Shown here: positions 46,046 to 56,590 of the stretch, in pieces
Position numbering within the stretch: position 1 is the stretch's first letter
Layout: each line of letters opens with the position of its first letter
Source of the DNA: Sciurus carolinensis
Lineage: Eukaryota > Chordata > Mammalia > Rodentia > Sciuridae
DNA length: 64,000 nucleotides
Reading direction: 5' to 3'
Assembly: GCF_902686445.1 (NCBI RefSeq)
Contig: NC_062217.1
Coordinates: forward strand, 171,239,598 to 171,303,597
Notes under the pieces: model-generated
Databases searched by the model: none
What the model was told of the DNA's origin: nothing
What the model saw: only the letters and a program-made list of their open reading frames with translations
Position numbers and translations under genes: made by a program

Positions 46046-46135
46046 AAATAGAACCCAGCCCTGGGAATCCACTTTCCCTATCCGTGCCTCAGTTTCCTGC
46101 CTGCTACAGAGATAATTAGTCCATCCCCTGCCTCC
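46046..46135 (+). mobile_element. MIR fragment
   Basis: The string 'tccgtgcctcagtttcctgcctgctacagagataat' matches the MIR core ('tgcctcagtttcctcatctgtaaaatggggataat'). Confidence 0.6.
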
Positions 46136-47035
46136 ATCCTAGGGCCGGCGCAAGGACTGATCAGCCTTGTGGCTGTAACAACACAGAGAGCAAATGTTAG
46201 CGATTCCTCCACAAGAAACATCAAAGGGATAGGCGTCCTCCCCGGTGGGCTGGGCAGGCCTGAACTGCAGCGCCTGCTTCTGTTACTGTGTTTAGAAATC
46301 ACTCTGCTGCTTTGTCCCCAGCACTGCCGAGCAGGCAGCAGCCCTCCTGGCTGCAGAGGGAAGGAGGCAGGCTCCGCCAGGCATTGGAAGCGCTGGCCCC
46401 TTAATACATTCAGGGCATGCACCTCGGCATTAACCTGAAGTCATTCACTGCACTTCTTATCAGGTAAAGGACATCGGTGCATTTTAGTGTTATCTCAGAG
46501 TTAATTTGAGGCTTTAAATATTTAAGTGTTTGATAACTTGTAGTCTGGGAGGATGGAACACCAAGAGAGCGTGGGTTGTTTTTATTTATCTCCAGGTTCG
46601 ATACAGGCGGCCCTCTCCACTCCCCAAATATCACTGACTTTTAAAGAAGTCCTTTTAAAAATTTATTTTCAGTTTATCGATCCTTTCAAAATGGAGATGC
46701 TTTAATCCAAGAGGTAAAGGAATGACTTTCGCCTGGTTTCCTCTTCTATGGAAGATGCGGGGTGGAGCCAATGCTCAGTGACTTACGCAACCTGCAGGGA
46801 TGTCCTGGGACCTGAACTATTGGCATCTGAAACCAACCCTGGGGCCTGGGCCTTGCCCTCAGCAGAGGCTCACCCCGCAGAGGAGGCATGAACTCTGCCT
46901 TCCCAGGGCCGGGGGAGCCCCTGACGCCCTCCCCGCTGCTCAGCCCTTGTCTGCCTCACTCGGGAGACTGGGCCTCAGCCGACAGCAGGCCGGGCATAAG
47001 ACTTGCCCATCCCTGTTTCATCCCCACGCTCTCCT
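46136..47035. other. No gene seen; possible non-coding element at 46425-46560
   Basis: The AT-rich, repeat-free stretch around 46425-46560 contains TTAATTT and TATTTAAG motifs and stands out from the GC-rich flanks. Otherwise unique. Confidence 0.35.
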
Positions 47036-47185
47036 CCACGCTGCACCAGAGGTTTGACCTTGGGCAAGCATCTCTTCCGCTTAAGGCAAAACGGAGATTT
47101 TTCAGAAGCACCTACTTCAGGCGCCTTCTGAGGACTAATTACATAACACACGATAGCACAGAGCACGGAGCCAGGCATGTGAGGC
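47036..47185 (+). mobile_element. MIR SINE
   Basis: 'tttgaccttgggcaagcatctcttccgctta', then 'aggactaattacataacaca' and 'gcacagagcacggagccaggcatg' follow the MIR core and 3' part. Confidence 0.6.
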
Positions 47186-48580
47186 GCAGTGAACCCGTGC
47201 CTTGCGGCACACACTCGGCCGCGTGCAGGTGACGTGAAGGCTCCTGGCCGTGCCCTGGTGGGGACGGACGACACCTGCAGCTCGGAGCCCAGATGATATT
47301 TAAATTGAAGTCGCAGAGCTCGCAGAGAGTTTCAGAATACAGAGTCTGTGGCATTGGAGACCCCAGCTTCCAAGGAGGTGCAGCAGAGAGAGAAACACCA
47401 GGAGGGGGGACCCCGGAGTCATAGCCGAGCACCTTCCCCAGAACAGAAGCAAGGTGGGGGTGACCACCTCCTGGAGCAGGGGACAGGGATCTGCAGATGG
47501 ACATCCGTGTCTGGAAACAGGAGCAGGCACGGTTTGGGGCACATTCACAAACACTGCCCCATCCCTGGAAAGACCCATGGGGCAGAGAGGGTGGCGCCTT
47601 ACACGTTGACGCAGACCTGAGACCTGGCTAGACGGGAAAAGGGCCTCTCTGTGCCGTTCAGCAAAGCAGTCAGGGACGTCATCGGACCCAGGCTCTGTGA
47701 GGGGTAATCTGGCAGCAGGGTGGAGAACAGTGGAGAAGACAAGTCTAGAAACAGGAGACCAGGTGGACTCTCACAGGGACGCTCCCTGACATGTGGTCAC
47801 CGTGGGGCTGGTCACCTGAGTGATGACCTGCTCCTTACGTGGGTCCTGCCCAGCAGCCTCTGAGCAAGCTGATGGTGCCACTATTGAGCAGGAGACAGGA
47901 GCGCACATCAGGCTCAGAGGAAGACTTGAAAGATCAACTGTCACCAAGCAAATGAAAATCATAAAAATGTGCCTTTCTGCTGGGAAACCCAACATCAGCG
48001 ATTCCAGTTTGAGGACATCACCCACCATCGCGCTGTTGTGGTTTTAACTTCATTGCTATTGTGATTTGGTTTGTATTTAACTGACCACCTGATGTGACGT
48101 GGGGTTGTGTTGGAGCTGGCGACGGGAGGATGGCTGCTGGCCTGTGTGCGCACAGCCTCCATCACGCGCTGAGGAACCCGCATCCGTGGCCTCAGGCCAG
48201 ACTCTACCCGGAAAGCCGGGTGAGTGTTCCACTCAACCTCCCCACCTGCACGCGACCAGTGTCTTGAACTCCAACCCTGAACCCCAGGTTCCCTGCCCCC
48301 CTGCAGTGTCCTGTCCCTTCTGCAATGTCCACAGCCCCATTGGGCAGCCACGGCGTCCTCCGCACTGCTGGGGCAGAAGACGTGGGGTCAACCCTGACTC
48401 TTCTCTCTCCCGCTTCCCAGGTCCACTCGGTCAGCAGGTCCTGCAAATCTTCCTTCACAGCTCTCTCGTGACCCTGCGTGCCATCTCCATCACGGACACC
48501 TGGGGCCAAGCCACACTGGTCTCTCCTGGATGATGGCAAGGGCCTCTGCTGGCCCTGGCCTCTGTCCTTTACCTCTGTCA
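47186..48580. other. No gene seen
   Basis: Unique GC-rich sequence. Long frames near 48099-48620 overlap on both strands with no motif. Confidence 0.5.
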
Positions 48581-48581
48581 T

Positions 48582-48955
48582 GCTTTGGATGTGGTTTAAG
48601 CATGTCCCCCAAGGGTCCATGTGCTGACAGCCTGGTCCTCAGTGGGCCCATGTTGAGAGGTCGTGTGACCTTTAAGAGCAGGAAGCAGTGAGGTCCTTAG
48701 GTCACTGGGGGCGAGCTCTCAGGAGAGATCAATGCCGTTCTCATGCAGCCCAGCTGGGGCTCCCTGTCTGTCATGCACTCTCTCCTCCACATGCTCCTGC
48801 CTCGATATCATTCACCGAGGCCCTCCCAGAGCTGAGCTGGCACCGGCTCCATGTCCTCGAACCTCCAGAAATGTGAGATCAATGAACCTCTTTTCTCTTT
48901 AAAGCACCCAGGCTCGTGTATTTCACTGTGGTAATGGAAAACGGAATAAAACACC
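48582..48955 (+). mobile_element. MaLR-type LTR
   Basis: It reads 'gctttggatgtggtttaagc atgtcccccaaggg', 'tgttgagaggtcgtgtgacc', 'ggtccttaggtcactggggg', 'ccatgtcctcgaacctccag', 'cctcttttctctttaaa' and 'ggtaatggaaaacgg', the order of a MST/MLT1-type LTR. Confidence 0.7.
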
Positions 48956-49094
48956 CCTTTACAACACTTCAGAATTGCAAACCAGATCAAGTGAGTCTTC
49001 TCCCCGAACCTCTCAAAGTCTTTACTTTTTATACAAAGAGAAAAACCAAAGTTCTTGCATTGATCTGCAGGGTCCATGACTTGGACCCAGGTTG

Positions 49095-49420
49095 CATTTT
49101 TTAATTTTAATTGTGATTTTTGAAAACACGTAACGTGATGTTTACCATCCTGACCACTTTTCAGTGTGCAGTTCAGCAGTGTCCGATAGATTCATCGTGT
49201 GAACCGATCTCCAGAATGTTTTCATCTTGCAAATCCATGCTCGGCATCCGCTAAATCACTCCCCCTTTGGCCCTGGCCCCTGCCCTGGCCAGCACTGCTC
49301 TTCCTGTCTCTATGAATCTGACTGCATGGTCACCTGGCACACGAGGAACCGTGCAGTATCTGTCCCTGTGAGATTGGCTCCCTGCACTTGGCCCCAGCCT
49401 GCCTCTTAAATCCATCTTCT
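49095..49420 (-). mobile_element. Antisense L1ME-type 3' end
   Basis: On the plus strand it reads 'gaaaacacgtaacgtgatgt ttaccatcctgaccac', 'gtgcagttcagcagtg', 'ccagaatgttttcatcttgc', 'tgtctctatgaatctgactgc' and 'cagtatctgtccctgtgag', matching a widespread L1ME 3' end in reverse. Confidence 0.7.
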
Positions 49421-49689
49421 CTGTCCCCATTGCTCAGTCCACGCCTGCCATGGGACCCTCCTGCATCCCCGGACCACACCCTCACCCTCTGGTCCGTGGT
49501 GTGCTGGAGCTGACTAGCACCCACCCCCTCCGGCTCACAGAGAGGGTTCTGAGCCTCTCCCCTGCTGCACATTCAGTGACCTGTGGTGGTGGCTAGAAAC
49601 AGCCGTGGTGGGCACGTTCATTGCATGGGAATTAGCAAGTGTTGAATATAAGGACTTCTTTGTTTTTCCCAGTGAGCTGGTTCTTAGTC

Positions 49690-49992
49690 ATTTGCCAACA
49701 CACCACGACTTTGCCCGGGACAATCTTCCCGACTTATTCACTTACCTCTTTGCTTCCTGGAGTTTCTGCTCAAATGTGCCCTCACTAGCAGGTTCTCACC
49801 CACCACACTCTATAATCCAGGGCCCCACGTGACCCTCGCCGCTCCCCTACGCTATTCTCTGATATACAATGTACTCAAGTTCACCTGCTTCTTGTGTCTC
49901 TCCCTTCTCGTTTCCAGCTCTGCAGTGGTTCATAGCCAAGAACAGTGCTTGCACCATGACAGTGCTCAATAAACATTTACTGAAGGAATATG
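49690..49992 (+). mobile_element. L2 LINE 3' end
   Basis: 'ctgctcaaatgtgccctcac', later 'aacagtgcttgcaccatgac agtgctcaataaacatttac tgaagg' is the L2 3' terminus ('tgctcaataaatatttgttgaa'). Confidence 0.7.
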
Positions 49993-50415
49993 TGTATTTT
50001 CAGTGGGTCATTCCATGCATGTCTTAATTATTTGCAGTAATTATTTAATGCATTCAAATATTACAAAGTAAAACATACACATATGTACATAGACAGAAAA
50101 GCATATCTAAGATTTGAAGAGAAAGTTACTAGAAGTCATAATAATTTATATAACATGTACATGTGTATATTCATATTTACAAAAATGTGTAAGAGAATAT
50201 AGAAGGCTTTCACATTTTTATAGTATGTCCTTTGAGAAAAGGCATTTTTTAAAAAAATGAACCTACATTGCTTTGATTTCTATGCATTTCAAATCTATAA
50301 AGTGATTTTACAGTTTTGAGCTCCGTGTAGGGAGATGAGTCCTATTCATCTGGATGTCTGTAGCTTATTAGAAATCTCCTGGTCAACAGTAGGTGTTTAA
50401 AGATGCTATGAAGAG
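49993..50415. other. No gene seen; AT-rich spacer
   Basis: AT-rich unique sequence containing alternating TATACAT/ACATGT motifs. Confidence 0.5.
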
Positions 50416-50591
50416 AGCCAGGTGCTGTGGTACACACCTGTAATTCTCTCTCATCTGGAGGATGGTAAGTTGGAGGCCAGCCTGGGAACTTAGCAAGACC
50501 CAGTCTCAAAAAAGAGAAAGGACTGGGGATGTAGCTCAATGGTAGAGAACCTCCGGGTGCAATCCTCAGTACTAAAAAAAATAAAAATTAA
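50416..50591 (+). mobile_element. Composite SINE
   Basis: A shortened 7SL part ('gccaggtgctgtggtacaca', 'ggaggccagcctgggaac', 'gacccagtctcaaaa') is followed by the ID-like tail ('ggactggggatgtagctcaa tggtagag', 'caatcctcagtacta') and an A-rich end. Confidence 0.92.
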
Positions 50592-51689
50592 GAAATGCTG
50601 TGGTGTGGATGTGGTTGCCAGGGAGGGCTCGTCAGCACCCACCTGAATCCAGAAGGATTGGAGGAGGTGACAGTGCAGGACCCACAGAGGGGACAGAACA
50701 GCCAGCACTTAGGCATGAGGGACCACAGGACTGGGAGGGCCAGGGAAAGGGAGGCCAACAAAGTGATTGCTAATGAGCAGAAGGGGTCATGCCAAGTTCC
50801 CACCTTGGGCCCACACTGTGCTGTTCTGGGAACAAGGGGACGAGCCTGCAACTGGCCCTGCAGACTGCAGCACTTGGAGCTGAAGCACAGACAAATAAGA
50901 GATGCACTTGGGCAGAAAAGCGGGGTGCTTCCTTGGAGAAGCGTTGTGCTTTCAGAGAGTAGACACCTACCGGCCCAGACAGCAGCTGGCGCTGGATGGG
51001 AGCCTGCATGCTTGGCTGGGGTTATCCTCACACTGGGCTCTCCCCAGCAGGACACGGCTGATACTTAGCACTGACAAAGTGGCCACCATATTGAATTGAC
51101 AAGGTGTCCACCATATTGATTTCCAATTTAGGGTGCAAGACCATTTCTCTTAGCAGCTAAGTAAGTTTACTTTATGAGCAGTGGATAAGATTAGACATGG
51201 ACACTGACGCTTTTCTTCTTGGGAGATCAAACTATTTGCTCTCATCCTGGGTCCCTGATGGTGCTCTATTACACACACCATTATCTACACACTCAATTAG
51301 GAGACATTTGTCTTCTATTTTAAGGAATCGTGACAACTCATTATAGAAAAGAAAAAAAAAAGATCAGGCATACTTCATTATGTGTTTTCCCTCAATTAGT
51401 TAGTGATCTCATTGAGTTAATATGCAAAACGATGTAGTTCTTTCTTCTGACTAGGCTTTTCATTGGATTTTCTCAGTATTAGGCAGTAGATATGGAAATA
51501 AAACCCAATGATGCATGGTTAAAAGAAAAAGTACACATCACTGCATTTTAAAGTTTTCTTAAACCAACTGTTTAGGTCGTGATAACTTGATGAAAATAAA
51601 GAATTTCCTTCCCACTGTTTTCAATGATTTTCTTTCTAGAAGTGTGATGGATTTGACAGGGAAAGTTTTTAGACTGATACAAAAAAACT
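50592..51689. other. No gene seen; AT-rich non-coding block at the right
   Basis: 50592-51060 is GC-rich with overlapping frames on both strands. 51300-51660 is AT-rich and repeat-free, with 'aattagttagtgatc' and 'atgcaaaa' motifs that could be regulatory. Confidence 0.4.
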
Positions 51690-51845
51690 TAATTCTGCAA
51701 CTAACTATCTGGGTGACTTACAGCAAGTCACACTTACTTTATAACCTCTCTACTACTCACTTCTTCATCTGTAAAAATAGAACAATAAGCATCTCACAGG
51801 CTGTCATGAGGGTGAATAATGCACTTTATAAAATCTTCACAATAA
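51690..51845 (+). mobile_element. MIR SINE
   Basis: 'actatctgggtgacttacag caagtcacac', 'cttcttcatctgtaaaaatag aacaataagcatctcacagg' and 'tgagggtgaataatgcactt' align along most of the MIR core and 3' end. Confidence 0.8.
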
Positions 51846-53175
51846 ATTCCAGCAAGAGCTATATGACTTGTGTTTATTTATTAAATAAGAGTTTTGGTTG
51901 TATGTTATTAAAAATCATTGTGTCTTACTTAAGCTTTTTGTAACTAGCAATTGCATATGTTTTCCTGCAACTCCTGCTCAATAACATGCTTTAAAAAAAA
52001 AAAAGTTATCATGTGAATCGTACTTCCTTTCCCCAATGGCCTTAGCTAACCATCATCTCCTCTGCTCCCAAATTGTCCTATAAGCCCCTTCATCCACCCC
52101 GGGAATAGCCCTACATGATCCCAGTATTTATCACATGCATGGTCAATTTTAAGACACTTTATATTCTTTGGGGAAAATAGCACATAAATAAAATGGAAAG
52201 GCATGAATCTATCCAGCAAAAGCACAAAAGGACTATTTATAAGCCTGAAGTCTCTGTAGGTTGTTTGGTGGTGAAATGAATGTGCAAAAGCCGGCTTCCA
52301 AACACGTTCCACGAAGGGGTTCTTCTCAACCTGAGCAAAGCATTTCCACTCAGCCAGCTCTGCTGCAGAGCTGAGCAGCCTGGCATCGACAAAGCCAGCA
52401 GAAAACCGTGGGAAGGACCTGTCGTCAGTGCCCAGGGGACGTGGAGGTTGACGGGCTCTGGTTCTTGGGGTACAGACACTCCACACACGTCTCTGCAGGG
52501 ACGTAATGGTGCCCACAGAGCACCAGTCTCTCTCTTCCTGCTACCTCTCTCATTTTCTCTCCCGGCATCTTCCTTTTGTTTTCTCCCTCCAAAGTCTTTA
52601 CCCTCCAAAATCCCAGAGGCCAAGGGGACAGGGAGGGAGACAGGGAAGCAAATGCTGTAGGACCTGAGCTTTTCCACCATTCCGACATTTTTATTTGCTC
52701 ATTACAGTGAGCTTCAGATCCTCTCTCTCTCCCACATTTAGGTCTCGGCGTGTGTGCACTTGAGTTTCTCTCCTGAAAGGCAGCTGTGTGCTTAAATTAC
52801 CCACACTGTGGCAAAACCTTCATCTTTCAAAGTGACCCTGTCGTCCGAGGCCTTTACGCTAAATGAAGGTGAGGGTTAAAATTCAGTTCCTTCCACCAGC
52901 GTTTTTTTAATGAGAAAAACCAGATCGGGTTTGAAGTCAATTAACTCGTCTGGGCCTCTCGAGGCGAACCCAGCAGACACCCAGCAGAGACGGATGTGGT
53001 ACCAGTCACCTCAGTGGCCTGAGGGTCAAGTCACTGAGCAGTTGGTCACCCACAGACCCTTGTGACTGTCAGCCAAACCCAAAGCTTCCAAATGCAAAGA
53101 CTTGTTCTTACTTCTTGGACCCTTCCCATATTATGCAGGATCACAGAATTTTAATCCTTAGGAAATATCCAGACT
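51846..53175. other. No gene seen
   Basis: Mostly unique, with an A-run at 51990-52003. Frames of 147 and 156 codons on the minus strand overlap each other and a plus frame. Confidence 0.45.
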
Positions 53176-53265
53176 CCCGAGCCTTGCAGTGCCTGAGAAC
53201 CACCTGAGTTGTTCTAAATCCACGTTCCCAGGCTGGGACAGGCCAGGCACACCGGAGCTCAGCTG
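53176..53265 (+). mobile_element. MER5-like DNA transposon fragment
   Basis: 'cctgagaaccacctgagttgttctaaatcca' then 'cccaggctgggacaggcc' resembles MER5A ('cagaatcacctggagggc', 'ttgttaaaacacag'). Confidence 0.45.
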
Positions 53266-55169
53266 AGCAGGCCCCACGCGGAGGTGGTGCAGTGGCCCTG
53301 GGCAAGCACTGCAAATCCTGAGCAGCAGGGGGTGTTTTCCAACTGAGGTCCCTTCATCCACGCTGTGGCCTTTGATGTCACCAGTGCCTCAGAAACAACC
53401 CACACATGCGTCACTATCAAAAGGACAAACCCAACAGGAAAAGGCGCTGCCCACCACGAGTCCTCCCCAGGTCTTCAGCAACCTCATTACCTCCCTGCCG
53501 CAGACTCCATGACAGGGGTTGACAGATTAGATTGATATCATACCCAAATATTCATTTCATCCACATACAAATTCCCTGTCAGTCCTTCCAAACTGAGCTG
53601 GGCTCATCTTAGTAAATCGATGGCTTTATTCAGTTTTGCCTCCAAGTCTGGCATCTTTAAGATGGCTTTGGATGTTCGGGAAGGTCTGAAAAAGGACACA
53701 GTCAACAACCCCAGAACACAGCTGAACTTTGGAAGGAACCATACCTACAACCCTGGAGGTCATGGCTCAGAAGCAGGGAATCCTCCTGCTTAGAGTCACA
53801 AGAATTACCCAAGTGGATATGATCAGCCATTAACGTCAACATTAAACCAGTGACGGAAGTTATAATTGCAGAAATGTTCATTTAAAACGCATTGAGTTTA
53901 GCAAACGCTGCGGTGGTGCCTTGTTTATCATTCATCCATCAGAATTTCTTGAGCTCCCACTGTGCCGGGGAAGTACCGCAAACTGGTGATGCTAATGGCC
54001 GCATTCCCACTGGGACCCAGAGGGAGTGGCCAGTCATCTCTGCCTGTCCCTGACTCACATTGGGATGCCTGTGGCTGGGGATTCCAATCACCAACGGGTG
54101 GTTGCAATCTAGCTAGTAGAGGAAGGGCTCACGGTTTTGAAAAGTTCATCAAAGTTGCCTCTTGTCCGAAATTTTCCGGGCATCCTTGACGAAAGATCTG
54201 AAAGGATGAGAAACGAGTACACTGGCCACAATCCCGCCAGCGTCTCAAGGTGGAGACACACAACGGCTCCCTGCGGCTGCTCTGGCTACGCATGCACTTG
54301 CTGAGGACACGGAACAAGCCCCGCTGCTCCTTCTGAATGCAGGACCCCCTTGGTCCAGGACTTCAGGAGCTCTGGCTCCAGGTAGGGGTGTGACAATCAG
54401 CTCTTAAATGACATGCCCAGGGATCACAGATCTGTGTGGCACCTGACTGCAGTCAGTGTGGACGCCTCGGTACGAGAGACGCTTTTCTTGACTCCTACTG
54501 CTGACAGTAGTCTGATAGAGGATATTGCCTTTGCCACCTGGTGGACCCACTCGCTATAGGGGAAACTCCTGGAAGCAGATCAGAGGGGCCATGTGCCATC
54601 TGTGAATGGAGACAGCCCCGTCAGGAGTGGCCAGCTTGAACGTGAGCCTCTGGCATGGGATTTTACTAAGTCAGCGTTTATCCCATTTACATAATCCGCT
54701 ACTGGGGGCTTTCTAAAGACCTGAAATTTGGTGTTAAAGGGAACCCCCGCAGAGGGGGCTGCTGAGGACAGCTTCATCTTTGGAACCTATGGGCCTTTTC
54801 CTGCGGTGACGGATCTGCTGCACAACTCAGGCAGGTGGGCAGGCAGAAAGGGGCGGGGGATTTGTACAGCCACGAGGCACACACTCCAGTGCCTGTAAGG
54901 GGCAGAGGAAACAGAAACAAGGGAAGCTGGCCGCTTGGGACAGTGGCTAATTTTGTAGGACACTCCCATACAAGATGGCAGACTGGAGCTGCCTGGGTTC
55001 CTAGTTTTCTCCCCAAAGCAGAAATGTGCTTTATAGGTAAAAGTAAAAGTCACTGCTTCATATAAACACTTAGTTTAAAAATCAAAAACTTAAAATAACA
55101 GCAGTCCTCGCCTCAGCCCTCTCCAAATATCATTCCCACTCTTGTTGACCAACATTGTCTACTCTCCTT
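53266..55169. other. No gene seen
   Basis: Unique sequence. 53520-53770 is a repeat-free stretch with 'gattagattgatatcat' and 'taaatcgatgg' motifs. No coding evidence. Confidence 0.4.
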
Positions 55170-56590
55170 TCTTCTAGTGTTTTCCTCCATATTAATAAAA
55201 ATTGTCTTGCTATTCTTAATCTGGTTACTCCAAACTTTCCCTACATATTCTCTGCCTTCAACAAGGTGGTTTTTAGTGGGTGGTAGCTCTCAAGGTACCC
55301 AACTATCCCAGCAGTTGTCCCCCTCTGGCATCGGATCACAGCCCCGTGTCCTCTGTAGCTCTGTTGCTGGAGGGGAGTTCTTTGAGGGTTCACTTGTTTG
55401 GTTTGTATTCTGCTCTCACACTCGATCAGGAATGGGTTTGGATTTCTGCATTGGAAACCACGGTCCTTCAGAATTTCAAAGGCATCCTCCCATTTCCAAG
55501 GTTGCCATAGATACGTCTGATATTGTCCGACTTGTGTTCCTTGGTGTGTGTTCCGGTTTTGTTTCAGCAAGCCTGAGGATCTTCCTTTCATGTGCAGTAT
55601 TCTGTCATTTCATGGTGACATAGAGAGATGTCAGACTACGTGTGTCTGAAGCCTGACAACATCATTTGTGGCCGTGAAGTGTAGACATAGAACTTGACCT
55701 CACTGTGCCTCTGTAAGCGGGGAGGAGAAAGCCCCCCGGGAAGCGAGTGTGTGGACCCAGGAGACGACACAACTCTGCCCTTAGAACAGTACTTGGCGGG
55801 TAGGGAGCCGTCAATCAACACGGGGTTGTGTGCACAGACGCTTCCATCTCCCATCTTTCTCCGGTTGGTCCTTCTGTGAGACTGGTTTGTGCTCTTCGTC
55901 CCGTCTCTTGGACGACGTCTTTGATAACTTCCTCCATCTTCTCCCTTCGTTTCTTGGAATTCCTATCAGGCAGATATGGGACGCTCTGTCCTTCAGCTCC
56001 CATGTTTTCCTAATTTCTGTTTCTACTTTCTGAGCTTTCCCTGGACCTTTTCCATCGGTGTCACTGATGGGAATCGTAGCTGCGTTTTCCGCAGCTCACT
56101 CTGTCTCCCTGATGCTTCCTTTCCATTTGCATTTTGCTCTTGGTTTCTGGATGTGGCTGTCCTCTTGCCTCTGAGAAGAGGCACAGCTTCCACTGCATCG
56201 ACTTCTGATTCCTATGATCACGTTTCCTCGGGGCCCTTTCTACCATGCATGTGTTTTGTTCTCTCGTTTTCATGGCGGAGACTTTCTTCCTCAAAGCGCT
56301 GACCCTCCCTGGCCACTCATTCACATCCTGGAAGTCTGAGCAGTGCTCCAGACCTGCAGCCTGTGCCTCCTGACCAGTCAGGTGATCAGGGGGTCTTTCC
56401 CCCAGAGTCCTCCCCTGGGCTCCAGAGACCCTTCTAGTGCCCTGCCTCACCTGGGGTCTCCTGGTTCTGAGCCTGGGGGGCTTCTGGGTGCTTTGGCTGC
56501 TTCCCCACCACCACCTCACAGGCCCATCAGGGTGGGACCTCTTTTGCTCTATTAACTCAGTTTTCACTTCTTCACCCACTTTTCTGCCTT
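55170..56590 (-). mobile_element. Degenerate antisense LINE, family unresolved
   Basis: Pyrimidine-rich on the plus strand. It shows 'ggttgccatagatacgtctg', 'ttcctatcaggcagatatgg', 'ttctgtttctactttctgagc', 'gttttgttctctcg'-type segments that I associate with an old antisense LINE 3' or ORF1 region. All frames are broken and GC-enriched. A MIR-like insertion sits inside. Confidence 0.4.
55675..55825 (+). mobile_element. MIR-like SINE inside the LINE
   Basis: 'acttgacctcactgtgcctctgtaag' and 'cccttagaacagtacttggcggg' correspond to the MIR core and 3' end. Confidence 0.45.
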
